Shown: one piece after another, positions 1 through 8,392 of the stretch | How positions within the stretch are numbered: position 1 is the first letter of the stretch | How the letters are laid out: each line of letters opens with the position of its first letter | Assembly: GCF_001908375.1 (NCBI RefSeq) | Contig: NZ_CP017241.1 | Coordinates: 1,181,001-1,245,000 of the forward strand | DNA length: 64,000 bases | Direction of reading: 5' to 3' | DNA from: Rhizobium etli 8C-3 | GTDB taxonomy: Bacteria > Pseudomonadota > Alphaproteobacteria > Rhizobiales > Rhizobiaceae | Program-made: the position numbers and the translations under genes | Notes under the pieces: generated by a model | Told to the model about the DNA's origin: nothing | Databases searched by the model: none | The model's input: only the letters and a program-made list of their open reading frames with translations

Positions 1-658
1 CGATAAGCAGGAAGGCCTTGCGGCGCTCACGCGGCGACAGTGCAATCGGTGGCGTATCCGCGGCAGTACCTTGGCTGTGCGTTGCGGCGGGCTTCGGCAG
101 CGCGAAAAGATGAAGCGGCAGGCAGACGAAAACGTGAAGTGTTGCCGAAAAAAGGGAGGCGGCTCGCCAGCCATAGGCGTCCGTCATCAGCGCCAGGACC
201 GGCCAGAAGAGCGTTGCCGACAGGCCGGTGAAGAGCATGAGGATGGCGATGATCCGCTTGCCGTTCAGGCCCTCTCGCTCGACGACGGCGGTATAGGCAG
301 GCGCTGAAAGACCAAGCGCGCCGCCGAGACCGATGACGATCCATGAAGCCGCATAAAGGACGATCCCATGCGTGGCGGCAAGCATGAGCAGGCCCGCCGC
401 GAAGGTGACCGAGGATGCGGCGAGCACGCGGGCAGCACCAAAGTGCGCGAGCCAGCGGCCGGTCGCGGGGCCTGCGAAGGCGCTGACGACCATCATGACG
501 GTGAGGCCGGCGAATACCACTTCGTTGGGCAGGTCGAGATCGGCCGCCACGACGCGGCCCATGACGCCGAGCATGTCGAAGGTGGTGCCCCAGCCGATGA
601 GCTGGCTGACGGCAAGCACGGCGATCGTCTGCGCCGAGCGCGAGGGAAACTTGAACAT
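1..658 (-). CDS. MFS transporter, N-terminal part, cut by the window edge
   Basis: The minus-strand frame from the ATG at 658 stays open to base 1 and encodes about 219 residues of a polytopic membrane protein. It starts MFKFPSRSAQTIAVLAVSQL and has alternating hydrophobic segments, including a glycine-rich first helix near the GWGTTFDMLG stretch, typical of the first half of a 12-helix major facilitator permease. The C-terminal half lies outside the window. No strong Shine-Dalgarno site precedes the ATG, and no better in-frame start is visible upstream. The substrate cannot be told. Longer open frames in the same region read as arginine- and proline-rich shadow translations. It is transcribed away from feuN. 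Confidence 0.8.
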   Translation of the reverse strand, partial: MFKFPSRSAQTIAVLAVSQLIGWGTTFDMLGVMGRVVAADLDLPNEVVFAGLTVMMVVSAFAGPATGRWLAHFGAARVLAASSVTFAAGLLMLAATHGIVLYAASWIVIGLGGALGLSAPAYTAVVEREGLNGKRIIAILMLFTGLSATLFWPVLALMTDAYGWRAASLFSATLHVFVCLPLHLFALPKPAATHSQGTAADTPPIALSPRERRKAFLLI

Positions 659-1257
659 TCGTGCTGGAACGGATTCGAGGGCTGAGGACCTGGGCCATAG
701 CAGTTTCGCATGTGCGGCGAAAGCCGCGGAAGCCATTTGCGGAAAACGGCCTCACCTGACTGGCAAGAGGGGTGGCCGCTCATCTCCGGCTCTCAATCAA
801 GACGTTTCGTGAAGGACAAACATGACGGCACGCGTCACCGCCCTCGTCCCTGGAGGCTGCGCTGGGACACGCTCGTTGGCGAAGCCCATCTGACGCTGCG
901 AGCGTGGGGCGCTTGCCGATGCGAGGGCGCGGGGGTTGAGATATCTTTGTCCCTTTCGTGTCGACGGACATCAGTTCGCCGCCCGATCCTTTGGGTGGCG
1001 CAGGCCAGGCAGCCTGTTGGTTGCGCGGGTGCGCGACCGGCCGTGGCGATCGGGCAGGTCGCTCACTGAGGAAATCTCGGGGCGGGATTTCTGTGTTTCA
1101 AGGGTATCGCGCGCTTTCGTCTTTTCTGCGGTGGAGCTTGTTGGAAAATACAGTCCAGAATTGTTCTAAACATCCGGCGCTACAGGGCATTCATTTGCCA
1201 TTCAGGTCACGTGAGTACATAGTCGGACCAAGTTGGAATTACGTTGGAAGCATGCAC
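659..1257. other. 600-bp intergenic region between the MFS gene and feuN
   Basis: No convincing gene is visible on either strand; the open frames here are low-complexity shadows. The region must hold the divergent promoters of the MFS gene and of feuN. The stretch from about 1130 to 1250 is AT-richer than its surroundings and is the likely feuN promoter and regulatory region. I see no tRNA cloverleaf or strong terminator. Confidence 0.4.
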
Positions 1258-1506
1258 ATGGCCTCTCCCTTGAGCGTCGTAGTTTTGGCCGCCGGGCTGG
1301 CGGTATCGGCGCCCTCACCGGACGAACCGCGCGGTCTGATCGTGCGCGTCGCAGGCGATTGCAGCGCCGCGGCCGAGCAGGTCGTCGAGCAGACGGGCGG
1401 GCAGCTTCTTTCCGTGCAGCCGTCCGGCAACACCTGCATCATCACGGTTCTCGTCCAAGGCAATGGCCAGCGTCCACGCAAGGTGACAGTCAGGGTTCCG
1501 ATGTAG
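1258..1506 (+). CDS. feuN: FeuN-like small periplasmic regulator of FeuPQ
   Basis: Encodes an 82-residue exported protein directly upstream of feuP. Residues 1-18 form a short hydrophobic signal-like segment (MASPLSVVVLAAGLAVSA). The mature part holds two cysteines and a compact domain ending TVRVPM. A GGAAG site at 1246-1250 sits 7 nt before the ATG at 1258, so I prefer this start to the ATG at 1252. In S. meliloti the small periplasmic protein FeuN restrains the FeuQ kinase and is essential in cells with an intact FeuPQ. The name here rests on size, export signal and position next to feuPQ, not on an alignment. Confidence 0.72.
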   Translation: MASPLSVVVLAAGLAVSAPSPDEPRGLIVRVAGDCSAAAEQVVEQTGGQLLSVQPSGNTCIITVLVQGNGQRPRKVTVRVPM

Positions 1507-1558
1507 GCGGAATCGGCCTATGAAGCACCAGTGATACACTTGAGGTGAGAGCGGACCG

Positions 1559-2230
1559 ATGCGCATTCTGGTAGTCGAAGACGATGTCAATCTGAACCGT
1601 CAGCTCGCCGATACGCTGAAGGAGGCGGGCTATGTCGTCGATCAGGCCTTCGACGGCGAGGAAGGGCATTTCCTCGGCGACACCGAGCCTTATGACGCGA
1701 TCATCCTCGACATCGGCCTGCCGGAGATGGATGGCGTGACCGTCCTTGAAAAGTGGCGCGGTGCGGGCCGCGGCGTGCCGGTTCTGATCCTGACGGCCCG
1801 CGACCGCTGGAGCGACAAGGTCGCAGGCATCGATGCCGGAGCCGACGACTACGTGACAAAGCCCTTCCATGTCGAGGAAGTGCTGGCGCGCATTCGCGCC
1901 CTGATCCGCCGTGCGGCCGGGCATTCCTCCTCCGAGATCATCTGCGGGCCGGTGCGGCTCGACACCAAGACGTCCAAGGCGATGGTCAACGGCGTGACGC
2001 TGAAGCTCACCTCGCACGAATACCGGCTGCTTGCCTATCTGATGCACCATATGGGCGAGGTGGTCTCGCGCTCGGAGCTGGTCGAGCACATGTACGACCA
2101 GGATTTCGATCGCGATTCAAATACGATCGAGGTGTTCGTCGGCCGCCTGCGCAAGAAGATGGGCGTGGATCTGATCGAAACGGTGCGCGGTCTCGGCTAC
2201 CGCATCCAAGCGCCGAACAATGCGCATTAA
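1559..2230 (+). CDS. feuP: FeuP, OmpR-family response regulator
   Basis: A 223-residue two-domain response regulator. The receiver domain (about 1-115) has the acidic pair E7/D8/D9, the phospho-acceptor D51 in LDIGLPEMDG, T79 and K101 in TKPF. The C-terminal winged helix (about 125-220) has the usual HEYRLL and VGRLRKKM elements of OmpR DNA-binding domains. It overlaps the kinase gene by 11 bp, so the two are translationally coupled. FeuP was first described for iron uptake in R. leguminosarum; in S. meliloti it controls cyclic glucan export under low osmolarity. Cytosolic. Confidence 0.88.
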   Translation: MRILVVEDDVNLNRQLADTLKEAGYVVDQAFDGEEGHFLGDTEPYDAIILDIGLPEMDGVTVLEKWRGAGRGVPVLILTARDRWSDKVAGIDAGADDYVTKPFHVEEVLARIRALIRRAAGHSSSEIICGPVRLDTKTSKAMVNGVTLKLTSHEYRLLAYLMHHMGEVVSRSELVEHMYDQDFDRDSNTIEVFVGRLRKKMGVDLIETVRGLGYRIQAPNNAH

Positions 2231-3623
2231 GTCGCTCACCGCCCGCGTTCTGCTCCTGACGACCGTCTGGTCGACCGTGGCGCTTGTGGTGATCGGCCTG
2301 CTCATCTCCACGCTTTATCGCCGCAGCGCCGAGCGCGGTTTCCAGGATCTGCTGCGCGCCCAGCTCTATAACGTCATCAACTCCGTGACCATCGGCGATC
2401 AGGGCGCGCTGAGCGGCAGCCCGCAACTCGGCGACCTGCGCTTCGCCCAGCCGAGGACGGGCTGGTACTGGGTGGTGGAACCGCTCGGGACCTATACGGC
2501 GGCGCCGCTGGTTTCGCCGTCGCTGGGATCGGCGACGATCCCTGTTCCCTCCGTGCTGGAAGCGCCCTTCGACAAGAACTACGAGCGCTACTACCAGGTG
2601 ACGGACGCGACCGGAAACCGCGTGCAGGTGGCGGAAACCGAAGTGGTGCTCGACACCGACGGACGCGCTGCACGCTTCAGGGTGTCGGGCAATGTCGAGG
2701 TGGTCGAGAGCGACGTCAGCAACTTCTCCCACAGTCTCTATCTGGCGCTTGCCGGTTTCGGGGTCGGAAGCCTGATCGTCAATGCGCTTGCCATTCTCTA
2801 CGGCCTGAAGCCGCTCGACAAGGCGCGCGCGGCGCTGGAACGCATCCGGGCGGGAGAGAGCGAACTGCTGAAGGGCGATTTCCCGCGGGAAATCCTGCCG
2901 CTTGCCAACGAGGTGAATGCGCTGATCGACAGCAACCGGCGCATCGTCGAGCGCGCCCGGATGCAGGTCGGCAACCTGGCGCATTCGCTGAAGACGCCGA
3001 TTGCGGTTCTGCTCAACGAGGCGAGGGTGCTGGAGCGCTCGCACGGCGAGCTGGTGCGCAGCCAGGCAGAAGCGATGCAGGGCCAGGTGCAATCCTACCT
3101 CAACCGGGCACGTATCGCCGCACAGCGCGAATCGGTACTGGCGCGTACCGATGCCGAACCTGCACTCGAGCGGCTGGTGCGCGTGATGCGGCGGCTCAAT
3201 GGCGACAAGGAGTTCGAGCTCAACGTGACGCCCCAGAACCTCGCGGTCGCCATGGAGCAGCAGGATCTGGAAGAGACTGTCGGCAACCTTTTGGAGAATG
3301 CGTCGCGTTTTGCCACGACAAAGGTGCGGCTCAGCGCAGTCGAAGCAGCCGAGGACGTGAAGGGTGCCGAGGCAAGCGCGCGGCGGCACTGGGTGGAGCT
3401 CGTCGTCGAGGACGACGGACCTGGACTGGAACCCGACCAGATTCGCGAGGCGCTGAAGCGCGGGCGGCGACTGGACGAGAGCAAGCCGGGAACTGGCCTC
3501 GGGCTTTCGATCGTCACGGAGATTTCCCACGAGTATCAGGGCCGCCTCGAACTCTCCCGCGGGGAGTGGGGAGGCCTGAAGGCGCGGCTAATCCTGCCCG
3601 GCGTCACAAAGGATGTTGCATGA
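2220..3623 (+). CDS. feuQ: FeuQ, sensor histidine kinase
   Basis: A 467-residue membrane kinase. A first membrane helix at about 11-31 and a second at about 172-194 flank a periplasmic sensing domain of about 140 residues, followed by a HAMP-like linker. The DHp motif NLAHSLKTPIAVLLNEA carries the phospho-acceptor H255. The catalytic domain shows the N box (NLLENASRF), the G1 box (VEDDGPGL) and the G2 box (GTGLGLSIV). The ATG overlaps the 3' end of feuP. It probably senses envelope or osmotic state and is held in check by FeuN. No terminator-like poly-T follows, but a repeated GCAATTGC palindrome does. Confidence 0.88.
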   Translation: MRIKSLTARVLLLTTVWSTVALVVIGLLISTLYRRSAERGFQDLLRAQLYNVINSVTIGDQGALSGSPQLGDLRFAQPRTGWYWVVEPLGTYTAAPLVSPSLGSATIPVPSVLEAPFDKNYERYYQVTDATGNRVQVAETEVVLDTDGRAARFRVSGNVEVVESDVSNFSHSLYLALAGFGVGSLIVNALAILYGLKPLDKARAALERIRAGESELLKGDFPREILPLANEVNALIDSNRRIVERARMQVGNLAHSLKTPIAVLLNEARVLERSHGELVRSQAEAMQGQVQSYLNRARIAAQRESVLARTDAEPALERLVRVMRRLNGDKEFELNVTPQNLAVAMEQQDLEETVGNLLENASRFATTKVRLSAVEAAEDVKGAEASARRHWVELVVEDDGPGLEPDQIREALKRGRRLDESKPGTGLGLSIVTEISHEYQGRLELSRGEWGGLKARLILPGVTKDVA

Positions 3624-3659
3624 GCAATTGCTTGATGCCACAAAGACATAGGCAATTGC
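3624..3659. repeat. Twin GCAATTGC palindromes after feuQ
   Basis: The self-complementary octamer GCAATTGC occurs at 3624-3631, directly after the feuQ stop, and again at 3652-3659, 28 bp apart. The copies could pair with each other as an 8-bp stem or serve as a two-site operator upstream of the lipoprotein gene at 3742. No poly-T run follows, so a classical terminator is unlikely. Confidence 0.35.
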
Positions 3660-3741
3660 ATAGCATGCTTTGCCTTAATGCTGACATGGGGCGATGCGCA
3701 TCTGGCGGCACTGATTCACACCCCGATGCTGGTTTGACCGA

Positions 3742-4167
3742 ATGATGTTACGACCGAGTGTTTTGATCGTTTCTTCGCTTCTCGTTGCCGTTGCGCTGTC
3801 TTCGTGCACGACCTCCAAGAGCGGCGGCTCGGGCGGACTGTTTTCCCGCAAGCCTTCGGCATCGGCGGCTTTCATCACGGCGCTGCAGGGCGGAATTGCC
3901 GGCCGCAGCGGCGTGCAGCTGAGCGACAGCGACAAGCAGCGGGCTCTGGAAGCCGAATACCGGGCGCTTGAAGGCGCCGGTGTCGGCCAGCCGGTCGTCT
4001 GGAGCGGGCGCAATGTAAGCGGCAAGGTTGTGGCCGCCGCCCCCTATCAGGTGGGGTCGCAGAACTGCCGTCAATACACGCATACTCTGAGTGCGCAAGG
4101 CAGGGACACCGTCACGCGTGGCGCGGCCTGCCGCAACAGTGACGGAAGCTGGTCGCCGCTCGGGTGA
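3742..4167 (+). CDS. Small surface lipoprotein, RT0821/17-kDa antigen type
   Basis: A 141-residue predicted lipoprotein. Residues 1-21 are a signal peptide and the lipobox LSSC puts the lipidated cysteine at residue 22. The mature protein has a Ser/Gly-rich linker and then a C-terminal domain (about 85-141) with QNCRQYTHTL and GAACRNSDGSWSPLG. This Cys/Trp pattern is that of the RT0821/Lpp0805 surface protein family, related to rickettsial 17-kDa antigens. Probably anchored to the inner leaflet of the outer membrane. Specific role unknown. It lies between feuQ and cycH, with its own upstream gap of about 118 bp. Confidence 0.75.
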   Translation: MMLRPSVLIVSSLLVAVALSSCTTSKSGGSGGLFSRKPSASAAFITALQGGIAGRSGVQLSDSDKQRALEAEYRALEGAGVGQPVVWSGRNVSGKVVAAAPYQVGSQNCRQYTHTLSAQGRDTVTRGAACRNSDGSWSPLG

Positions 4168-4229
4168 TTTCGGCCGGTGCTGCCGGTGACGTGCTGCTGA
4201 AATTGCGGCGAAACGCCTCAAATCTTCGT

Positions 4230-4254
4230 CATTCCGACTTTGCCAGTTGGAATG
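4230..4254 (+). promoter_or_regulatory. Hairpin in the leader of the cyc operon
   Basis: CATTCCGACT at 4230-4239 pairs with AGTTGGAATG at 4245-4254, giving a 10-bp stem (one G-U pair) with a 5-nt loop. It ends 28 nt before the cycH start codon. There is no U tract, so it is more likely a leader structure or operator than a terminator. Confidence 0.35.
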
Positions 4255-4282
4255 GTCCCGCGCTTCAAGTATTTGAGCCGAT

Positions 4283-5413
4283 ATGATGTTCTGGATTCTG
4301 GTGGCCGTGATGACCGCGGCTGTTGCCGCCTGTCTGCTTTATCCGCTCTTGCGCGGCGCAAAGGCGGCTGACGACGACCGTGCCGGCGAGGCGGCGGTCT
4401 ACCACGATCAGCTGCGAGAACTCGATCGCGATTTGGCTTTCGGATTGATTTCCTCCGACGAGGCGGATTATGCGCGGGCCGAAATCGGCCGCAGGCTGAT
4501 TGCCGTGTCGGCTGCCGAGCCGAAGGCGGAACGCAAGCCCGTTCGCCCCCACCGTTTCAGCGAGGCTTTCGTTCTCCTGATGCTGCCGGTTCTCGGGCTC
4601 TGTCTTTACATCACCCTCGGCCGCCCTGATCTTCCGTCGCGGCCGTTGGCGGATCGGCTGGCCGATCCCGGCAACGACATGGCGATGCTGATCGTGAAGG
4701 CGGAGCGGCATCTGGCGGAGGATCCGGAAGACGGCAGGGGCTGGGACGTGCTGGCGCCGATCTATTACAATGCGGCGCGGCTTGCCGAAGCGGAGAAGGC
4801 CTACCGAAATGCGATCCGGCTGCTCGGGGCGAGCCCGATCCGCCTCGACGGGCTGGCCGAAACGCTGATAGCTGGTGCCAATGGCGTGGTGACCGAGGAG
4901 GCCCGCAAGGTGCTGGAGCAGTCGCTTTCGCTCGAGCCTGACAATCCGCGCGCGCGGTTCTACGTGGCGCTCGGCCTGGAGCAGGCGGGGCAAACGGGGC
5001 AGGCGAAGGCGGCCTTCGAGGCGCTGGCGAAAGGATCGCCTGCCGATGCGCCATGGCTGCCGCTCGTCAACGAGCATATCGCCAAGAACGGCGGCGCTCC
5101 GGTGGTGGCGGATGGCAAGGGCAATCCGACAGAGGAAGATGTCGCAGCGGCGCAGGATATGAGCAGCAGTCAACAGCAGCAGATGATCCGCGCCATGGTG
5201 GAGAGCCTCGATGCAAAGCTTGCCGCAGACCCGAACAATTTCGAGGGCTGGATGCGGCTTGTCCGCTCCTATGCCGTCTTGAACGACAAGGATCGTGCCG
5301 CAAGCGCGCTGAAGCGCGCGCTGGCGACCTTTCCGGCCGACGGCCAAGAGGGCAGACAGCTGATGGCGCTGGCCCGCGAACTCGCCATTGCGGCGGAAGG
5401 AGGCACGCAATGA
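4283..5413 (+). CDS. cycH: CcmI/CycH, cytochrome c biogenesis apocytochrome chaperone
   Basis: A 376-residue protein that opens the cytochrome c maturation operon. Residues 2-22 form a membrane helix and a second follows at about 96-115. Between them lies a cytoplasmic loop with acidic/basic coiled-coil character. The periplasmic C-terminal part has TPR-like repeats (for example around 140-260 and 310-375) that in this family hold apocytochrome c for haem ligation. The stop codon overlaps the cycJ start as ATGA. In rhizobia cycHJKL mutants lack c-type cytochromes and are symbiotically defective. Confidence 0.92.
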   Translation: MMFWILVAVMTAAVAACLLYPLLRGAKAADDDRAGEAAVYHDQLRELDRDLAFGLISSDEADYARAEIGRRLIAVSAAEPKAERKPVRPHRFSEAFVLLMLPVLGLCLYITLGRPDLPSRPLADRLADPGNDMAMLIVKAERHLAEDPEDGRGWDVLAPIYYNAARLAEAEKAYRNAIRLLGASPIRLDGLAETLIAGANGVVTEEARKVLEQSLSLEPDNPRARFYVALGLEQAGQTGQAKAAFEALAKGSPADAPWLPLVNEHIAKNGGAPVVADGKGNPTEEDVAAAQDMSSSQQQQMIRAMVESLDAKLAADPNNFEGWMRLVRSYAVLNDKDRAASALKRALATFPADGQEGRQLMALARELAIAAEGGTQ

Positions 5414-5862
5414 CGCGCAAGCAGAAGCGCCTGGCGGTGATTGGCGGCGGCATGGGCTTCATCCTCGCCGCGGTACTGCTCGTGATGTTCGCCTTCAGCC
5501 AGTCGGTCGCTTATTTCTACATGCCGGCCGACCTTGCCAAAACACCGGTGGCGCCGCAGACGCGCATCCGCCTCGGCGGGCTGGTCGGCGAGGGCAGCGT
5601 CGTGCGCGGCGCAGGCTCGACGGTGGAATTTGCCGTCACCGACGGCAGCGGCGACGCGGTGAAGGTCAAATATACCGGCATCCTTCCCGACCTGTTCCGT
5701 GAGGGGCAGGGGGTTGTGACGGAAGGCACGTTTGCAGCCGGCAGCCGGGAGTTCATCGCCGACACGGTGCTTGCCAAGCACGACGAGAAATACATGCCGA
5801 AGGACGTTGCCGACCGGCTGAAGGCGCAGGGTCTGTGGCAGGAAGGCGAGGATACGCAATGA
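5410..5862 (+). CDS. cycJ: CcmE/CycJ, periplasmic haem chaperone
   Basis: A 150-residue haem chaperone with one N-terminal membrane anchor (about 9-30) and a periplasmic beta-barrel domain. The covalent haem-binding histidine is H124 in [10 protein letters not shown], with the partner tyrosine at 128 (HxxxY signature). It accepts haem from the CcmABC side and passes it to CcmF/H. I start it at the ATG that overlaps the cycH stop (ATGA); a longer open frame upstream is the shadow of cycH. It also overlaps cycK by ATGA, indicating a coupled operon. Confidence 0.93.
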   Translation: MTRKQKRLAVIGGGMGFILAAVLLVMFAFSQSVAYFYMPADLAKTPVAPQTRIRLGGLVGEGSVVRGAGSTVEFAVTDGSGDAVKVKYTGILPDLFREGQGVVTEGTFAAGSREFIADTVLAKHDEKYMPKDVADRLKAQGLWQEGEDTQ

Positions 5863-7847
5863 TCATCGAGATCGGCCACTACGCACTTGTCCTGGCGCTG
5901 GCGGCAGCGATCGTTGTTTCGCTGGTTCCGGCAATCGGCGCGCGCAGGCTCGACCAGGCGATGATGGATGTCGCCCCGCTCGGCTCCGTCATGCTCTTTG
6001 GACTGGTGAGCTTCTCCTTCGGCGTTTTGACCTATGCCCATGTGGTCTCCGACTTTACCGTCCGGAACGTCTGGGAGAACTCGCATTCGCTGGTGCCGCT
6101 GATCTACAAGTATTCCGGCGTCTGGGGCAATCACGAAGGCTCGATGATGCTGTGGCTGCTGATCCTTACGCTGTTCAGCGCCCTGGTGGCGCTCTTCGGC
6201 CGCAATCTGCCGGACAGGCTGATGGCCAATGTGCTTTCGGTTCAGGCCTGGATCTCCTCCGCCTTCATCCTCTTCATCCTGTTGACCTCCAACCCGTTCG
6301 TCCGTCTCGACCCGGCACCGGCCGAAGGCCGCGACCTCAATCCGGTGCTGCAGGATATCGGGCTCGCCATCCATCCGCCGCTGCTTTATCTCGGTTATGT
6401 CGGCTTTTCGGTATGCTTCTCCTTTGCCGTCGCCGCCTTGATGGAAGGCAGGATCGATGCAGCCTGGGCGCGTTGGGTCAGGCCCTGGACGCTGGCGGCC
6501 TGGACCTTCCTGACCCTGGGCATCGCCATGGGCTCCTACTGGGCCTATTACGAACTCGGCTGGGGCGGCTGGTGGTTCTGGGATCCGGTCGAAAACGCCT
6601 CCTTCATGCCGTGGCTTGCCGGTACCGCGCTGCTGCATTCGGCGCTGGTGATGGAAAAGCGCGAGGCGCTGAAGATCTGGACCTTGCTGCTGGCGATCCT
6701 CACCTTCTCGCTGTCGCTGCTCGGCACCTTCCTGGTGCGCTCCGGCGTCTTGACCTCGGTGCATGCCTTTGCCAGCGATCCGAGCCGCGGCGTCTTCATT
6801 CTTTGCATTCTCATGCTCTTCATCGGCGGGGCGCTGTCGCTGTTTGCGTTTCGCGCACCGCGTTTGAGTGCGGGCGGCCTGTTTGCGCCGGTCTCGCGCG
6901 AAGGTGCATTGGTGCTGAACAATCTGATCCTGACGGTTGCCTGCGGCACGGTCTTGACCGGGACGCTCTATCCGCTGCTTCTGGAGACGCTTACCGGCGA
7001 CAAGATCTCCGTCGGCGCGCCGTTCTTCAACATGACCTTCGGGCTATTGATGGCACCGTTGCTCGTCGCCGTGCCGTTCGGGCCGCTGCTTGCCTGGAAG
7101 CGCGGCGACCTTCTGGGCGTGCTGCAGCGCCTTTATGCCGTGGCAGGGATTGCCTTGGCCGCGGCGCTCGCCGTCTTCTACATCGAGCACGGCGGGCCGG
7201 TGCTGTCGGTGCTCGGGCTGGCGGCCGGGCTCTTCCTGGTCGCAGGCGCGCTCGCCGATCTCTGGTACCGCGCCGGCATCGGCAAGGTGAAGGCGCATGT
7301 CGCCTGGAAGCGGCTTTCGGGCCTGCCGCGCTCGGCCTTCGGCACCGCACTTGCGCATGCCGGGCTTGGCGTCAGCGTCATCGGCATCGTTGCGGTGTCG
7401 GCCTTTGCAACCGAGCATGTGCTCGAGATGAAGCCGGGCGAGACCACCGAGGCGGGCGGCTACACGCTTTCCTTCGACGGCCTGAAGCCGGCGAAAGGGC
7501 CGAATTATACCGAGGAGCGCGGGCATTTCACCGTGCGGCGGGGCGGCGCCGAGGTCGCCGAGACCTGGTCGGCAAAGCGCCTTTATGCCGCCCGTCAGAT
7601 GCCGACGACGGAAGCCGGCATCCTGACCTTCGGGGCAAGCCAGCTCTACGTGTCGCTCGGTGATCCGACCAGCGACGGCGGCATCGTCGTGCGCATCTGG
7701 TGGAAGCCGTTCATCCTGCTGATCTGGGGCGGGACGCTGCTGATGGCGGTGGCCGGCTTCGTGTCGCTCTCCGACCGGCGGCTGCGCGTCGGCGCCCCGC
7801 GCCGAAAGGCAAAACCGGCAAAACCGGCCATGGAGGCGGCTGAATGA
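5859..7847 (+). CDS. cycK: CcmF/CycK, haem lyase core subunit
   Basis: A 662-residue polytopic inner-membrane protein. The tryptophan-rich haem-handling WWD signature ([15 protein letters not shown]) lies near residue 235, and conserved histidines flank it (for example in the VWGNHEGS stretch and in [10 protein letters not shown]). There are about 14-15 membrane helices and a large periplasmic loop at about 515-630. CcmF takes haem from CcmE and ligates it to CXXCH apocytochromes together with CcmI and CcmH. The start overlaps the cycJ stop as ATGA and the end overlaps cycL the same way. Confidence 0.94.
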   Translation: MIIEIGHYALVLALAAAIVVSLVPAIGARRLDQAMMDVAPLGSVMLFGLVSFSFGVLTYAHVVSDFTVRNVWENSHSLVPLIYKYSGVWGNHEGSMMLWLLILTLFSALVALFGRNLPDRLMANVLSVQAWISSAFILFILLTSNPFVRLDPAPAEGRDLNPVLQDIGLAIHPPLLYLGYVGFSVCFSFAVAALMEGRIDAAWARWVRPWTLAAWTFLTLGIAMGSYWAYYELGWGGWWFWDPVENASFMPWLAGTALLHSALVMEKREALKIWTLLLAILTFSLSLLGTFLVRSGVLTSVHAFASDPSRGVFILCILMLFIGGALSLFAFRAPRLSAGGLFAPVSREGALVLNNLILTVACGTVLTGTLYPLLLETLTGDKISVGAPFFNMTFGLLMAPLLVAVPFGPLLAWKRGDLLGVLQRLYAVAGIALAAALAVFYIEHGGPVLSVLGLAAGLFLVAGALADLWYRAGIGKVKAHVAWKRLSGLPRSAFGTALAHAGLGVSVIGIVAVSAFATEHVLEMKPGETTEAGGYTLSFDGLKPAKGPNYTEERGHFTVRRGGAEVAETWSAKRLYAARQMPTTEAGILTFGASQLYVSLGDPTSDGGIVVRIWWKPFILLIWGGTLLMAVAGFVSLSDRRLRVGAPRRKAKPAKPAMEAAE

Positions 7848-8299
7848 TCCGGCCGCTCCTGCTTGCCATCGCGCTGTTTCTTACTGCAGCACCAGCCTTT
7901 GCCGTCAATCCCGACGAGGTGCTGGCCGATCCGGCGCTTGAGGCGCGCGCCCGGGCGCTGTCGGCTGAACTGCGCTGCATGGTCTGCCAGAACCAGTCGA
8001 TCGACGATTCCAATGCCGATCTCGCCAAGGACCTCAGGCTGCTGGTGCGCGAGCGCATCACCGATGGTGACAGTGACGAGCAGGTGCTGAACTACATCGT
8101 CTCGCGCTACGGCGAATTCGTGCTGCTGAAGCCAAGGCTTGGCATCCGCACCCTCCTGCTTTGGGGTGCGCCAGTGCTCCTGATCGTCGTAGGCGGCATC
8201 TCGCTGCTGGTCTTTGCCAGGCGGCGCGCCGGAAGGCCGACCGGTAGCCCGCTGACGGCGGAGGAAAAGGCAAGGCTCGACGAACTGCTCGGCAAGTGA
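7844..8299 (+). CDS. cycL: CcmH/CycL, thiol-reducing cytochrome c biogenesis protein
   Basis: A 151-residue protein with a signal peptide or first helix at 1-20, the redox motif LRCMVCQNQ with cysteines 45 and 48, and a C-terminal membrane helix at about 103-123. This is the short, single-domain CcmH, consistent with a separate CcmI in the same operon. It keeps apocytochrome CXXCH thiols reduced in the periplasm. It is the last gene of the four-gene ATGA-coupled operon; 93 bp separate it from the next gene. Confidence 0.92.
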   Translation: MIRPLLLAIALFLTAAPAFAVNPDEVLADPALEARARALSAELRCMVCQNQSIDDSNADLAKDLRLLVRERITDGDSDEQVLNYIVSRYGEFVLLKPRLGIRTLLLWGAPVLLIVVGGISLLVFARRRAGRPTGSPLTAEEKARLDELLGK

Positions 8300-8392
8300 T
8301 TACGCCCGTATCCTTTTGACAGCATAATGGCTTCGCCGATCAACCTGCGGTAAGATGCGCGCCCGGAAGCCATCGCAGCATGCGGGGAAGAC

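Noticed and set aside
27..755. Long minus-strand frame over the left edge
   Set aside because: It is Arg/His/Pro-rich shadow translation; the true MFS frame on the same strand starts at 658 and has clear membrane helices.
780..971. Minus-strand 63-residue frame in the gap before feuN
   Set aside because: No start site, no protein-like pattern, and Pro/Arg-rich composition typical of non-coding high-GC DNA.
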